Part shown: positions 26,868 to 36,300 of the stretch, piece by piece | Numbering within the stretch: position 1 is the first letter of the stretch | Layout: each line of letters opens with the position of its first letter | Assembly: GCA_039821555.1 (NCBI GenBank) | Contig: JBCBNX010000016.1 | Coordinates: forward strand, 1 to 64,000 | Direction of reading: 5' to 3' | Length of the DNA stretch: 64,000 nucleotides | Source of the DNA: Bacteroidota bacterium | GTDB taxonomy: Bacteria; Bacteroidota; Rhodothermia; Rhodothermales; Rubricoccaceae | Position numbers and translations under genes: made by a program | Notes under the pieces: generated by a model | Databases searched by the model: none | The model's input: the letters and a program-made list of their open reading frames with translations, nothing else | Told to the model about the DNA's origin: nothing

Positions 26868-28802
26868 ATGGGTAAGATCATCGGTATCGACCTCGGCACG
26901 ACGAACTCCGTCGTGGCCGTGATGGAAGGCGGCGAGCCCGTCGTCATCCCCAACGCCGAGGGCGGACGCACCACGCCGTCCGTCGTCGCGTTCAAGAAAG
27001 ACGGCGAGCGCCTCGTGGGCGCCCCGGCCAAGCGCCAGGCCGTCACCAACCCGGACAAGACCATCGCGTCGGTCAAGCGCTTCATGGGCCGTCAGTTCGA
27101 CGAGGTCCAGGGCGAGATCAAGACCGTCCCCTACACCGTCGAGCGCGGCGACGGCGGCGTCGCCCGCGTCAACATCGACGGCAAGCAGTTCACCCCGCAG
27201 GAGATCTCCGCGATGGTGCTGCAGAAGCTCAAGCAGACCGCCGAAGACTATCTCGGCGAGCGCGTCACGGAGGCCGTCGTGACGGTCCCGGCCTACTTCA
27301 ACGACGCCCAGCGCAAGGCCACCAAAGAAGCTGGCACTATCGCCGGGCTCGAAGTCAAGCGCATCCTCAACGAGCCGACCGCGGCGGCGCTCGCCTACGG
27401 CCTCGACAAGAAGGACGCCGAGCAGACTGTAGCCGTCTATGACCTCGGCGGCGGCACCTACGACATCTCGATTCTCGAACTCGGCGACGGCGTTTTCGAG
27501 GTGAAGTCCACCAACGGCGACACCCACCTCGGCGGCGACGACTTCGACCAGCGCCTCATCAACTTCTTCGCCGACACCTTCAAGGCTGACGAAGGCATCG
27601 ACCTGCGCACCGACCCGATGGCGCTCCAGCGTCTGAAGGAGGCCGCCGAGAAGGCCAAGATCGAGCTCTCGTCGAGCGCGTCCACGACGGTCAACCTGCC
27701 GTTCATCACGGCCACGCAGGACGGCCCGAAGCACCTCAACCTCGACCTCACGCGCGCGAAGTTCGAGCAGCTCGTGGACGACCTCGTCCAGCGCACCACC
27801 CCGCCGATGCAGAAGGCGCTCCAGGACGCGGGCCTCTCGAAGTCCGACATCGACGAGGTGATCCTCGTGGGCGGCTCGACGCGCATCCCGAAGATTCAGG
27901 AGGTCGTGGAGCAGTTCTTCGGCAAGAAGCCGAACCGCTCGGTTAACCCTGATGAGGTCGTGGCCATCGGCGCGGCGATCCAGGGCGGCGTCCTCTCGGG
28001 CGACGTGACGGACGTGCTCCTCCTCGACGTGACGCCGCTCAACCTCGGCATCGAGACGCTCGGCGGCGTGATGACGGCGCTCATCACGGCCAACACGACC
28101 ATCCCGACGCGGAAGTCGGAGACGTTCTCGACCGCGAGCGACAACCAGCCGTCGGTCGAGATCCACGTCCTCCAGGGCGACCGCTCGATGGCGATCGACA
28201 ACCGCACCATCGGCAAGTTCCACCTCGACGGCATCCCCCCAGCCCCGCGCGGCCTGCCGCAGATCGAGGTCACCTTCGACATCGACGCGGACGGCATCCT
28301 GAACGTCTCGGCTAAGGACAAGGCCACGGGCAAGGAGCAGTCGATCCGCATCGAGGCATCGTCGGGGCTCACCGATGCCGAGATCGAGGCCATGCGCCGC
28401 GCCGCCCGCGAACACGCCGCGGAAGACAAGCAGCGCAAGGAAAAGGTCGACAAGCTCAACAGCGCCGACTCGCTCATCTTCTCCTCGGAGAAAAACCTCA
28501 CGGAGTATGGCGACAAGCTCCCCGACGAGAAGAAGGCCAAGATCGAGGCCGCGCTCGGCCGCCTCAAGGAGGTGCACAGCGCGCAGAACATCGAGGAGGT
28601 CGACTCCGCCGTGGAGCAGCTCAACGCCGCGTGGTCCGAGGCCTACGCGGACATGCAGCAGGCCGACGCCGACGCTCAGGGCGACACGGCCCAGGGCGAC
28701 ACGGCCCAGGGCGACGGCGCCGCGGGCGACCCGGCCGAGCCCGCCGCCGAACCTGTCCAGGACGCCGACTTCGAGGTCGTCGACGGCGACGAGCCTAAGT
28801 AG
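26868..28802 (+). CDS. dnaK: Molecular chaperone DnaK
   Basis: A 644-residue Hsp70. N-terminal GIIGIDLGTTNSVVAVMEGG-type ATP loop, EPTAAALAYGLDK and DLGGGTYDISI in the ATPase domain, the VLLLDVTPLNLGIET linker, and a substrate domain ending in an acidic lid. The last 40 residues are low-complexity Gly/Asp/Ala (a GDTAQ unit repeats twice) and close with DADFEVVDGDEPK, the typical EEVD-like bacterial end. No grpE or dnaJ is adjacent. The 214-bp leader contains a GTCTCG/CGAGAC palindrome at 26797-26810. I saw no CIRCE element. Confidence 0.97.
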   Translation: MGKIIGIDLGTTNSVVAVMEGGEPVVIPNAEGGRTTPSVVAFKKDGERLVGAPAKRQAVTNPDKTIASVKRFMGRQFDEVQGEIKTVPYTVERGDGGVARVNIDGKQFTPQEISAMVLQKLKQTAEDYLGERVTEAVVTVPAYFNDAQRKATKEAGTIAGLEVKRILNEPTAAALAYGLDKKDAEQTVAVYDLGGGTYDISILELGDGVFEVKSTNGDTHLGGDDFDQRLINFFADTFKADEGIDLRTDPMALQRLKEAAEKAKIELSSSASTTVNLPFITATQDGPKHLNLDLTRAKFEQLVDDLVQRTTPPMQKALQDAGLSKSDIDEVILVGGSTRIPKIQEVVEQFFGKKPNRSVNPDEVVAIGAAIQGGVLSGDVTDVLLLDVTPLNLGIETLGGVMTALITANTTIPTRKSETFSTASDNQPSVEIHVLQGDRSMAIDNRTIGKFHLDGIPPAPRGLPQIEVTFDIDADGILNVSAKDKATGKEQSIRIEASSGLTDAEIEAMRRAAREHAAEDKQRKEKVDKLNSADSLIFSSEKNLTEYGDKLPDEKKAKIEAALGRLKEVHSAQNIEEVDSAVEQLNAAWSEAYADMQQADADAQGDTAQGDTAQGDGAAGDPAEPAAEPVQDADFEVVDGDEPK

Positions 28803-28855
28803 CGCGTCCCCAGCGCTGTGCCGTCGGCATGGCGTTCCATTCCGACCGCTTGACC

Positions 28856-28882
28856 GCCCCGGTAGCTACCCGCTGCCGGGGC
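28856..28882 (+). terminator. Hairpin after dnaK, possible terminator
   Basis: GCCCCGGTAG pairs with CTGCCGGGGC (one G-U pair) over a seven-base loop, 54 bp after the dnaK stop codon. The following run is only GTTT-like, so efficiency is uncertain. Confidence 0.5.
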
Positions 28883-28994
28883 AGTCGCGTTTCTGAGCGC
28901 GGCGGTACAGGAGTTGGTTCGTCCTGCATCCTACGCATTGCCCTGCCAGTGCGGGCACCCACCTACTCAGCCCGCTTCCATTTCCTCCAGTCTC

Positions 28995-29522
28995 ATGGGC
29001 CAGCAACAACTCCTGCTCCTCGTCCTCGGCATCGTCATCGTCGGCCTCTCGGTCACGAGCGGCATCGAGTCCTTCCAGGAGAACCGGCGCAAGAGCACAG
29101 CGGACCGTGTGTATGCCCTCGCAGCGCAGACGATGGCCGACGTGACCGCGTGGAAGGCGAAGCCCGGCGCGCTCGCTGGAGGTCAGACCCGGTCCTTCCT
29201 GAACGGCTTCACCTGACAAGGCCTCGGCTACGGAGAGACGTACGACACGGTCAACCAAATCCGCCTCGACCCCGAAGGCATCTGGCTCTACTACCCGCCG
29301 TTCAACCTCGGTACCAACGGCGCTCCTATGCGCATCCTCCATCCCGAGTATGGCGTCGGCGTCGAGCTCCGGTTCTACGGCGACACGACCGACTGCATCC
29401 AACTCATCCCGATGACGGCCCCTCCCGGACGCGGCACGACGTACGGGCGCCGCTGGACGAGTCTGGAGTCCACGTGGGCGGACGCGAGCACCGTTCCGGC
29501 GTCCTGCCCATCGAGTTGGTAG
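28995..29522 (+). pseudogene. Paralogue of the MGQQQ membrane-protein family with an in-frame TGA
   Basis: The frame from ATG 28995 starts MGQQQLLLLVLGIVIVGLS, almost identical to the two intact 173-residue genes at 45198-45719 and 46073-46594. It runs 73 codons to TGA at 29214-29216. After the TGA the same frame continues for 101 codons (QGLGYGETYDTVN onward) to TAG, ending in SSW as the paralogues end in CTW or CSW. QGLGY lines up with their DLGYPLD/ALGYDLD. One base change, perhaps TGG to TGA, has therefore split an otherwise full-length gene. It could also be a sequencing error. Confidence 0.8.
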
Positions 29523-29541
29523 ACGCGATCCTGGGTGCGGT

Positions 29542-30798
29542 CTACGCCCCGTAGATCGAGAACTCTTCCCGTCGCGCGTGGAGGTTGAGCGCGATGGCCA
29601 CCAGCACCGTGTTGGCCAGGAGCGCCGAACCGCCGTAGGACACGAACGGCAGCGGAATGCCGATGACCGGCATCACGCCGAGGTTCATCCCGATGTTGAT
29701 GAGCACGTGGACGAGGAAGATGCCCGTCGCTCCGCCCGCGACGAGGCGCGTCATCGAGTAGCCCGCGTAGGTCCCGAGCCATGTCATGCGCACGAGCAGC
29801 AGTGCGAAGAGCCCGAGTACGAGCATCGCGCCGATAAAGCCGAACTCCTCGCCGATCACGCTGAAGATGAAGTCGGTGGACTGCTCCGGGATGAACGCGA
29901 GCTGCGTCTGCGTGCCGCTCATAAAGCCCTTGCCGAAGAGCCCGCCGGAGCCGACGGCCGCCTTTGCCTGGATCAGGTGGTAGCCCTCGGTGAGGCGATA
30001 CGCCTCGGGCTCTACGAACGCGGTAAGGCGCCCGCGCTGGTGCGGCTTGAGCACGCGGTACAGCGCGAAGTTGGTCACGAGCGCCACGCCGACCGAGCAC
30101 ACGCCCGCGACGACCGTGAACCAGCGCCGCTTCACCCAGAAGCCCATCGTGGCCGTGAACGCCAGACCGAAGAGGAGCCCCCAGATCGGGCTGATGATCG
30201 CGAGATAGCCCGCCACGGCGATCCCCGCGAGCAGCGCCATCACCGGCAGAGGCACAAGGCCGGTCCAGAAGAGCATCACCGGGATGAGCGCCGCCACCAC
30301 GAGCGCCGTGCCCATGTCGCTGAGCGCGATAAGCACCATCGGCACCGCGATGAGCGCGATCGCCCCGGCGAGGTAGGGCCACTGCCCCGCGCGCGCCTCC
30401 TTCGCCGAGAGCAGCCGCGCCACGGCCAGCACCACACCCACTTTCATCAACTCCGACGTCTGGAGGCCGATGGGGCCGATGTAGAGCCACGACCGCGCGC
30501 CGTTGATCTCGCGCCCGAAGAGAAGCGTGAGCACGAGCAGCGCGAACGTGACCGCGTAGCCGACGTAGGCGAGCCGCCGAATGGTCGTCGCCGGGATGAG
30601 GAGGATGATGGCGAAGGCGACACTCGCGATAAAGAACCACTGCGCCTGCCGCGCGAAGTTGCGCTGCACGGTGTCGAGCAAGAACTCGGACGCCGGGCCG
30701 TGCGTCGCGCTGTAGATCGCCACGAGGCCGACGCTCACGAGCGCCGCCCAGGTACCGATGACCGTCCAGTCAAGGTTGCGGGTCCAGTTGCGGTTCAT
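29542..30798 (-). CDS. rodA: Peptidoglycan glycosyltransferase RodA
   Basis: A 418-residue SEDS-family polymerase with about ten membrane helices. It starts NRNWTRNLDWTVIGTWAAL, and the family region INGARSWLYIGPIGLQTSELMK, in segments, lies near residue 90. The C-terminal part has PEQSTDFIFSVIGEEFGFIGA and GMNLGVMPVIGIPLPFVSYGGSALL. RodA joins lipid II into glycan strands with the transpeptidase MrdA during side-wall growth. It is downstream of mrdA on the same strand but separated by an unknown gene and a palindromic repeat. Confidence 0.96.
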   Translation of the reverse strand: MNRNWTRNLDWTVIGTWAALVSVGLVAIYSATHGPASEFLLDTVQRNFARQAQWFFIASVAFAIILLIPATTIRRLAYVGYAVTFALLVLTLLFGREINGARSWLYIGPIGLQTSELMKVGVVLAVARLLSAKEARAGQWPYLAGAIALIAVPMVLIALSDMGTALVVAALIPVMLFWTGLVPLPVMALLAGIAVAGYLAIISPIWGLLFGLAFTATMGFWVKRRWFTVVAGVCSVGVALVTNFALYRVLKPHQRGRLTAFVEPEAYRLTEGYHLIQAKAAVGSGGLFGKGFMSGTQTQLAFIPEQSTDFIFSVIGEEFGFIGAMLVLGLFALLLVRMTWLGTYAGYSMTRLVAGGATGIFLVHVLINIGMNLGVMPVIGIPLPFVSYGGSALLANTVLVAIALNLHARREEFSIYGA

Positions 30799-30888
30799 GC
30801 GGGGCTGTCAGCGGTTGGCTGTTGGCGTTGTTGGGCGCAAGATCCCACGTACCTGTGTAGCGGTTGTGTGAGGTTTTGCCCGTGTCGG

Positions 30889-30998
30889 CACCCCCTGTCC
30901 GGCGTCGCCTCCGTGCTGCGCACTCCGCTCCTCGGACTGTCCCCTCGCCTACGAGGGGGACAGCTTGCGCGCCGTCGCAGGCGTGCAAGCGGGGGGTG
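30889..30998 (+). repeat. Large intergenic palindrome (CTGTCCCC family), copy 2
   Basis: Outer arms CACCCCC and GGGGGTG surround the stem CTGTCCCCTC with GAGGGGGACAG (30937-30963). The block GCGTCGCCTCCGTGCTG, then CTCCGCTCCTCGGACTGTCC, matches copy 1 at 20691-20818 closely. A further small inverted repeat (GCTTGC with GCAAGC) lies to the right. This copy has no T run after the stem. It sits inside the mrdA-rodA cluster. Confidence 0.8.
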
Positions 30999-31026
30999 AC
31001 AAGGTGGAAGGTTCATCAGCATGCCC

Positions 31027-31371
31027 CTAGCCTTCGGCCTCTGAGTGCTGCAAGCGCTCGCGCTGGAACTCGTCCCACCACGAAACCCAGAGGTCGAAGG
31101 CAGCTTCGTCGGAGCCAGCCTCCCAGGCCGCCTTTGCAAACGATTTGATGCTTCGCTGTTTGGGCAGCTTGTTCTTCTCAATCCATCGTTCGAAACCGTT
31201 GTAGCCGCTCATGGGAACGGCCTCCTCAGCTGGCAGGCCATACATATGCTCCGCCAGATTAATTCCCAGAATGAGGTACTCTAGCCCGTAGAGGTAGCGC
31301 TTGGACTCGTCCCCGAGGTACATCCCAGGCCGCTTCCGTACTTGCTCGATGAACTCCTCGAAATTGTGCAT
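31027..31371 (-). CDS. Unknown protein translationally coupled to mrdA
   Basis: 114 residues; the ATG directly follows the last base of the mrdA stop codon (TAGATG), so translation is surely coupled. It begins NFEEFIEQVRKRPGMYLGDES, a motif that looks like the start of GyrB-type ATPases, but the rest (YLYGLEYLILGINLAEHMYG, FAKAAWEAGSDEAAFDLWV) is a short all-helical protein. Similar small KRPGMYLG proteins are often found alone or as immunity-like accessory genes. Its position between mrdA and rodA is unusual. Function unknown. Confidence 0.75.
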   Translation of the reverse strand: MHNFEEFIEQVRKRPGMYLGDESKRYLYGLEYLILGINLAEHMYGLPAEEAVPMSGYNGFERWIEKNKLPKQRSIKSFAKAAWEAGSDEAAFDLWVSWWDEFQRERLQHSEAEG

Positions 31372-33210
31372 CTAGCCCCTATCCTGGCCGCTGCGGCGGT
31401 TCATCACCACCTGGATGAGCCCGATGCGGTCGACGCGGCCTTTGAGGTATTGCTCCATCATCAGGCTCGCGATGGGCGCGGCGGCGGTGGAACCGTAGCC
31501 CGCGTTCTCGACGAGGATGCCGACGGCGATCTCGGGATCGTCCACGGGTGCGTAGCCGATGAACACCGAGTGGTCGTCGCCGCGCGGGTTTTGCGCGGTG
31601 CCCGTCTTGCCCGCGACCGAGACGCTGTCGATCTGTGCGATGCGGGCCGTCCCGGCTTCCACAACGAGCTCCATCCCACGCCGGATGATGTCGACGTTTT
31701 CCGGCGAGACGGGCAGCGGGTCTGACTCCCAGCGCGGGCGTAGCGTGTCGCCTGCGGTCGAGTTGATCTGGTGTTTGAGGAGGTGCGGCCATGGCAACTC
31801 GCCGCCGTTGGCGATGGCGGCGGTGTAGCGCGCCAGTTGCAGCGGCGTCGTGCCCATGTTGCCCTGCCCGATACCGAGGTTGATCGTGAAGCCCGGCCCC
31901 CACCCACGCGGGAAAAGCTCGTCGAAGTAGGACGAGTCAGGGATAAGGCCGGGGTGCTGGTCGGGGAAGTCGATGGGCGCGCGCGTGCCAAAGCCGAAGC
32001 GGTTGGCCCACGTACTCCACGTCGTGAGGTCCATACGCTTGCCGTTGATCTCGTCGTTCATCAGGCGGTAGAAGAACGTGTTGCACGAGACCTGGATGGC
32101 ACGCTCCACAGCGATGGGGCCGTGGGTGCCGCCGAGGCACTTGAAGAAGCGTCCGCCGAGGAGGTAGCCGCCACCGCAGAAGAGCCGGGTGTCGCGCGTG
32201 ATCATACCCTCCTCCAGCGCGACGAGCGACATGAACGGCTTCCACGTCGAGCCGGGCGGCTGGAAGCTCTGCGTGGCGCGGTTGAAGAGCGGCCGGTCGG
32301 GGTTGCGGTAGACGTAGTCGACGAAGTCCTGCGAGAGGCGTCCACGCCAGCGGTCGAGGTCGTAGTCCGGCGCGGACACCATCGCGATGAGTTCGCCCGT
32401 CTTGGGGCTGATGGCGACGGCCCCGCCGCGCTTGCCCACGAAGAGGCTCTCGGCGAGCGCCTGCACGCGCGCGTCGATCGACAGGTGGAGTTCCCAGCCC
32501 GCCTGCGGGTCGAGGTCGTCGTCGCCGTCCTTGTAGCGCGCCACCTCCATGCCGTGCGTGTTGACGAGCACGAACTCGCGCCCGACGCGGCCCCGCAGCA
32601 CGTTCTCGTAGTGCGACTCGATGCCAGCGATGCCCACCTTGTCGCCCTGACGGTAGCCCTCGGCGCGCATCGCTTCGAGCTGGTCCTCGCTGATCTCGCG
32701 GACGTAGCCGAGCGCGTGCGACAGCTCGGCCTCGCCGTGGTAGCGCCGCTGCTGCCGCAGTTCGAAGCCGATGCCGGGGATGCGGTACTGATTCTCGCGC
32801 AGCCGCACGAACGCCCCGAACGGGATGTTCTCCATCAGCACCGACTCCTTGAAGCGGGAGTACGCCACCACGCGGTCGTAGCGCACCTGCATGAGCGAAT
32901 CTGAGACGCCGAGCAGGCGCGCGAGGTCGGGGAGGTGCTCCGTCTCGAAGCGGCGCGGCGTGACCGTGAGGTCGTAGGTGGTAACGTTGTCGACAAGCAG
33001 TTCGCCGTTGCGGTCGTAGACGTAGCCCCGCGCCGGGAGCACCAGCTTCTGCTCGATGGCGTTGTCCTCGGCCTCGTCCGTGTACTGGCTCTGGTCGAGG
33101 ATCTGCATCTGCACGAGCCGCGCCCCGAGCAGGCCGAAGAGCAGCAGCACCGTCCCCGCGAAGATGCGGAGGCGCAGCGTGGAGCCATCGTTGGTGGAGA
33201 AGGCAGACAT
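31372..33210 (-). CDS. mrdA: Penicillin-binding protein 2 (transpeptidase MrdA)
   Basis: 612 residues from the ATG at 33210. A longer open frame upstream lacks a membrane start. One N-terminal membrane helix (LRIFAGTVLLLFGLLGARLVQ, in part), the dimerisation domain with LPARGYVYDRNGELLVDN, then the transpeptidase domain with Ser321-x-x-Lys324 (GSTWKPF), SCNTFF and KTG at 535-537 (GKTGTAQNP). It cross-links side-wall peptidoglycan with RodA. The leader carries three to five seven-base repeat units ending about five bases from the ATG. Confidence 0.96.
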   Translation of the reverse strand: MSAFSTNDGSTLRLRIFAGTVLLLFGLLGARLVQMQILDQSQYTDEAEDNAIEQKLVLPARGYVYDRNGELLVDNVTTYDLTVTPRRFETEHLPDLARLLGVSDSLMQVRYDRVVAYSRFKESVLMENIPFGAFVRLRENQYRIPGIGFELRQQRRYHGEAELSHALGYVREISEDQLEAMRAEGYRQGDKVGIAGIESHYENVLRGRVGREFVLVNTHGMEVARYKDGDDDLDPQAGWELHLSIDARVQALAESLFVGKRGGAVAISPKTGELIAMVSAPDYDLDRWRGRLSQDFVDYVYRNPDRPLFNRATQSFQPPGSTWKPFMSLVALEEGMITRDTRLFCGGGYLLGGRFFKCLGGTHGPIAVERAIQVSCNTFFYRLMNDEINGKRMDLTTWSTWANRFGFGTRAPIDFPDQHPGLIPDSSYFDELFPRGWGPGFTINLGIGQGNMGTTPLQLARYTAAIANGGELPWPHLLKHQINSTAGDTLRPRWESDPLPVSPENVDIIRRGMELVVEAGTARIAQIDSVSVAGKTGTAQNPRGDDHSVFIGYAPVDDPEIAVGILVENAGYGSTAAAPIASLMMEQYLKGRVDRIGLIQVVMNRRSGQDRG

Positions 33211-33215
33211 GCGGA

Positions 33216-33250
33216 ACGAGGGATCCTGGGTCGAGGGTCGCCGGTCGCAG
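33216..33250 (-). repeat. Heptanucleotide units in the mrdA leader
   Basis: On the coding (minus) strand three seven-base units ending in CGAC or GCGAC (CTGCGAC, CGGCGAC, CCTCGAC) lead into two looser units just before the mrdA start codon. The same unit type precedes ccoQ. Confidence 0.6.
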
Positions 33251-33394
33251 CCGTGGACCGGGCCGGGCGGGTCGTGCGCGGCTTCGAGTATACCGCACCG
33301 GCGAGGGGCTGTTCTACCACGCAGTCCCACTGAGACGCCAAGCAGGCGCACACTTTATTGCGTGCCGGGTGCCTGACGCCTATGTTCGCGACGC

Positions 33395-36300
33395 ATGTCC
33401 ATCTGCCTCCCGCGTCCGTGCTTGTCTCCCACCCTCGGGCGCTCACGCCTGCAGGCTTACCTACGTGTCGGGATCTGGCTGCTGCTTGGGAGTCTAGGAT
33501 TGAGCCTTCCTTCCCTCTGGGCACAGCCGCGCGTCACCTCGCCCTACCGCGCCGACTTCTTCGCGACGGAGGCGGGACTGCCGGGCAACCAGGTCAACGA
33601 CATCGAGCAGACGGCAGACGGCTACCTCTGGGTGGCCACGAACGGGGGCCTGGCCCGGTTCGACGGCCACCGCTTCACCACATTCGCCCCGCTCGCGCCG
33701 GGCATGCCACCGCTGACGAGCATCACCAGCCTCCACCGCAGCGTAGGGGACACTCTTTTTGTCGCAATCGGCACCGGTCAGGTCTTTCGCCTGGAGGCAG
33801 GCCGCTTCGTCCTCGTGGCGAGCGTGCCCGAGGGCGTTCCCTTCAACGCCATTGCCCAGGACCGTAGCGGGCAGCTCTGGGGTACGCTGAACGGCCGTCT
33901 CTACCTCCAGGAAGGCGAGCACTTCCGCAAGATGGACTACCACGTCCAAGGTGGGCTGGGTAGCGAAGGGATGGTGGTTAACGCCGACGGACAGGTTTGG
34001 GGGGCCTATGCCCGCGCTCGGGGTCCGCGCGCCCCAGCCAGCGCGTCGGGGCGCGGCCGATGCGCGCTCACGACCCCTGCAGACCCCGCTGAGCAATACC
34101 TGTTGGCTCGCCTCACGCCCGGCGCACCGGAGCTTGCCCAACCCACCGACTTCCGCTACCTCATCCCCTCTCCGTCTCGCCGCGAGGCGCTAGCGGGGGC
34201 AACCACCGCGGGCACCGTTTCGCTCGTCTCCCCCGACGGAACGGCCCGGGGGCAATACCCCCTGTCTGACAGCGGCTGCCCTGTGCTCCACGCGCGGGAC
34301 GAAACGCTCTGGGTGAAGGAGGGTGCACGCCTCCTCGCTGTCGGGCCCGACGCAGCGACGCCGACCGCCGCTCTCGACCTCGGATTCCGGAGGTACAGAC
34401 TCCCACCCGTGTTTGAGGACCGCGAGGGGTCGCTCTGGGTCGGCACACAGACGCGCGGGCTGGTACGGGTGCGACACGACCCCTTCCAGGTCTATGTGAC
34501 CACGGAGATCGCTTCCAACGCGCCCATCGTCTCCATCAGCAGAGGGGCAGAGGGTTCGGTCATCCTGATCGACCGCGTCAGAGAAGTCTTCCGCGCCGAC
34601 GGTACACGCCCTACGCCCTTGCTCCTCAACGGCGCTCCCTTTATCGCCCACAGCGCGTTCGAGGTCGCGAGGGACCAGCGGTTGCTTTTCGATCGCCGAC
34701 CACCGGACTGGCCCGATCTCCCGCGCGAGATCCTCCGTCAACAGCGCACCCAACTCCAGGCGATCGCTACAATCGCACAGCGGGATAGTGACGGGAGCAT
34801 CGTCCATGAGTTCTACGCCGACCCGGTCGACCCCGACGTTGTCTGGCTTTACAGCTCAGGCCAGGTGCACCGCATCGCCGATGTGTGGGGGCCAAACCCC
34901 AGGTTGGAGACGGTACTGGACAGCCTGCACCAGGTGCGGCACCTCCTGCGCGACCGACAAGGCACCGTGTGGGTCGGCACACACCGAGGGCTCTACCAGG
35001 TCGCGAACGGTGAGGTTACGCGCTACACGCAATCCGACGGCCTCCCCGACGACCGCGTCCGCTACGTCCACGAAGACGCCGAGGGCGTGCTGTGGCTCGG
35101 CACCTACGGCGGGGGCCTCGTCCGCTTCCGCGACGGGCAGTTCCAGACCCTCACCGAGGTGGAGGGGCTGGCCGAGAACGTGGTTTCGGCGATCCTGGAG
35201 GACGACGCTGGCTACTTCTGGATGAGCGGAAACCGGGGCATCCAGCGCGCGGCGCGCTCCGACCTCAACGCCGCCCTCGATGGCAACGCCGCCCGCATAC
35301 CCGCGGTGCTCTACGGGCGCGAGTCCGGCCTCCTCAACCCCGAGACGAGCGGCGTCCCTGCCTTCGAGGGCCCGGACGGGCGCCTGTGGTTCCCCACCTT
35401 CGAAGGGGCGGCGGTCGTCGAGCCCGAGGTCGCGCTCCGGCTCGGCCGGGAACCCCCGCTGGTCCACGTCGAGCAGGTGAGGACCCAGGACACTACCCTT
35501 GCCCACGCTGAGGGCTCGCCCATCCGTCTCGCGGCCGACCAGCGGCGCTTCGCCATTGAGTACGTCGGCCTGAGCCTGCGCCACCCCGAGCGGGTGGCCT
35601 ACCGCTACCGCCTCGACGGCCTCGACGCCGACTGGGTCGAGGCGGGCACAGAGCGGCGTGCGGCCTACACCAACGTGCCGCCTGGGACCTATGCCTTCCG
35701 CGTCGAGGCCCGCACGCACACGGGGGTGTGGAGTGAGGCGGCGGCCACGCTCACGCTACGCGTCGCGCCCTTCTTCTATGAGACGCTCTGGTTCCGCTTG
35801 CTCTGCGGGCTGGGCGTGGTGGGCCTCGTCGCCGGGGTAGGCTACGCCCGGCTATGGCGCGCGCGTGCGCGGGAGCGGGCGCTCAATGTGCTCGTGCGCC
35901 AGCGCACCAGCGACCTCAAGCAGCGCACCGAGGACCTGGAGCGCGAGAAGCACACCGTCGCCGTCCAGGCCGATGCCCTCCGTGACCTCGATCGCGCCAA
36001 GTCCAACTTCTTTGCCAACATCTCCCACGAGTTCAGGACGCCGCTCACGCTCATCATCGGACCCCTTGAGGATGTCCAGGAGGGCTTCCACGGAGCCGTC
36101 CCCACCCCGCTCGCGCAGCAGGTCGAGGTGGCGCTGAGCAACGGGCGACGGCTGCTTCGCCTCGTGAACCAGTTGCTCGACGTGTCACGGCTCGAGTCGG
36201 GCACGATGCGCTTGCGCGCTCGGCCTTTCAACGTCCGCGCCTTCGTTGCGCAGACCGTGGAAGCGTTCGCGCCGCTCGCCGAGCGCAAGGCCATCGCGCT

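Noticed and set aside
26790..28577. Long minus-strand frame opposite dnaK (and similar ones opposite lon at 18106-19482 and the outer-membrane barrel gene at 41710-43434)
   Set aside because: Codon-bias shadows: low-complexity translations with no motif, on the complement of unmistakable genes.
29214..29216. TGA read as tryptophan or selenocysteine in the MGQQQ paralogue
   Set aside because: Other genes here (for example rnhB, hicB, the first kinase) end in TGA, so the code is standard. No SECIS-like hairpin is visible, and the paralogues have no cysteine at this site.
31027..31100. Gyrase B homology of the 114-residue protein from its KRPGMYLG motif
   Set aside because: The motif is at the chain end, but no GHKL ATPase motifs follow and the protein is far too short.
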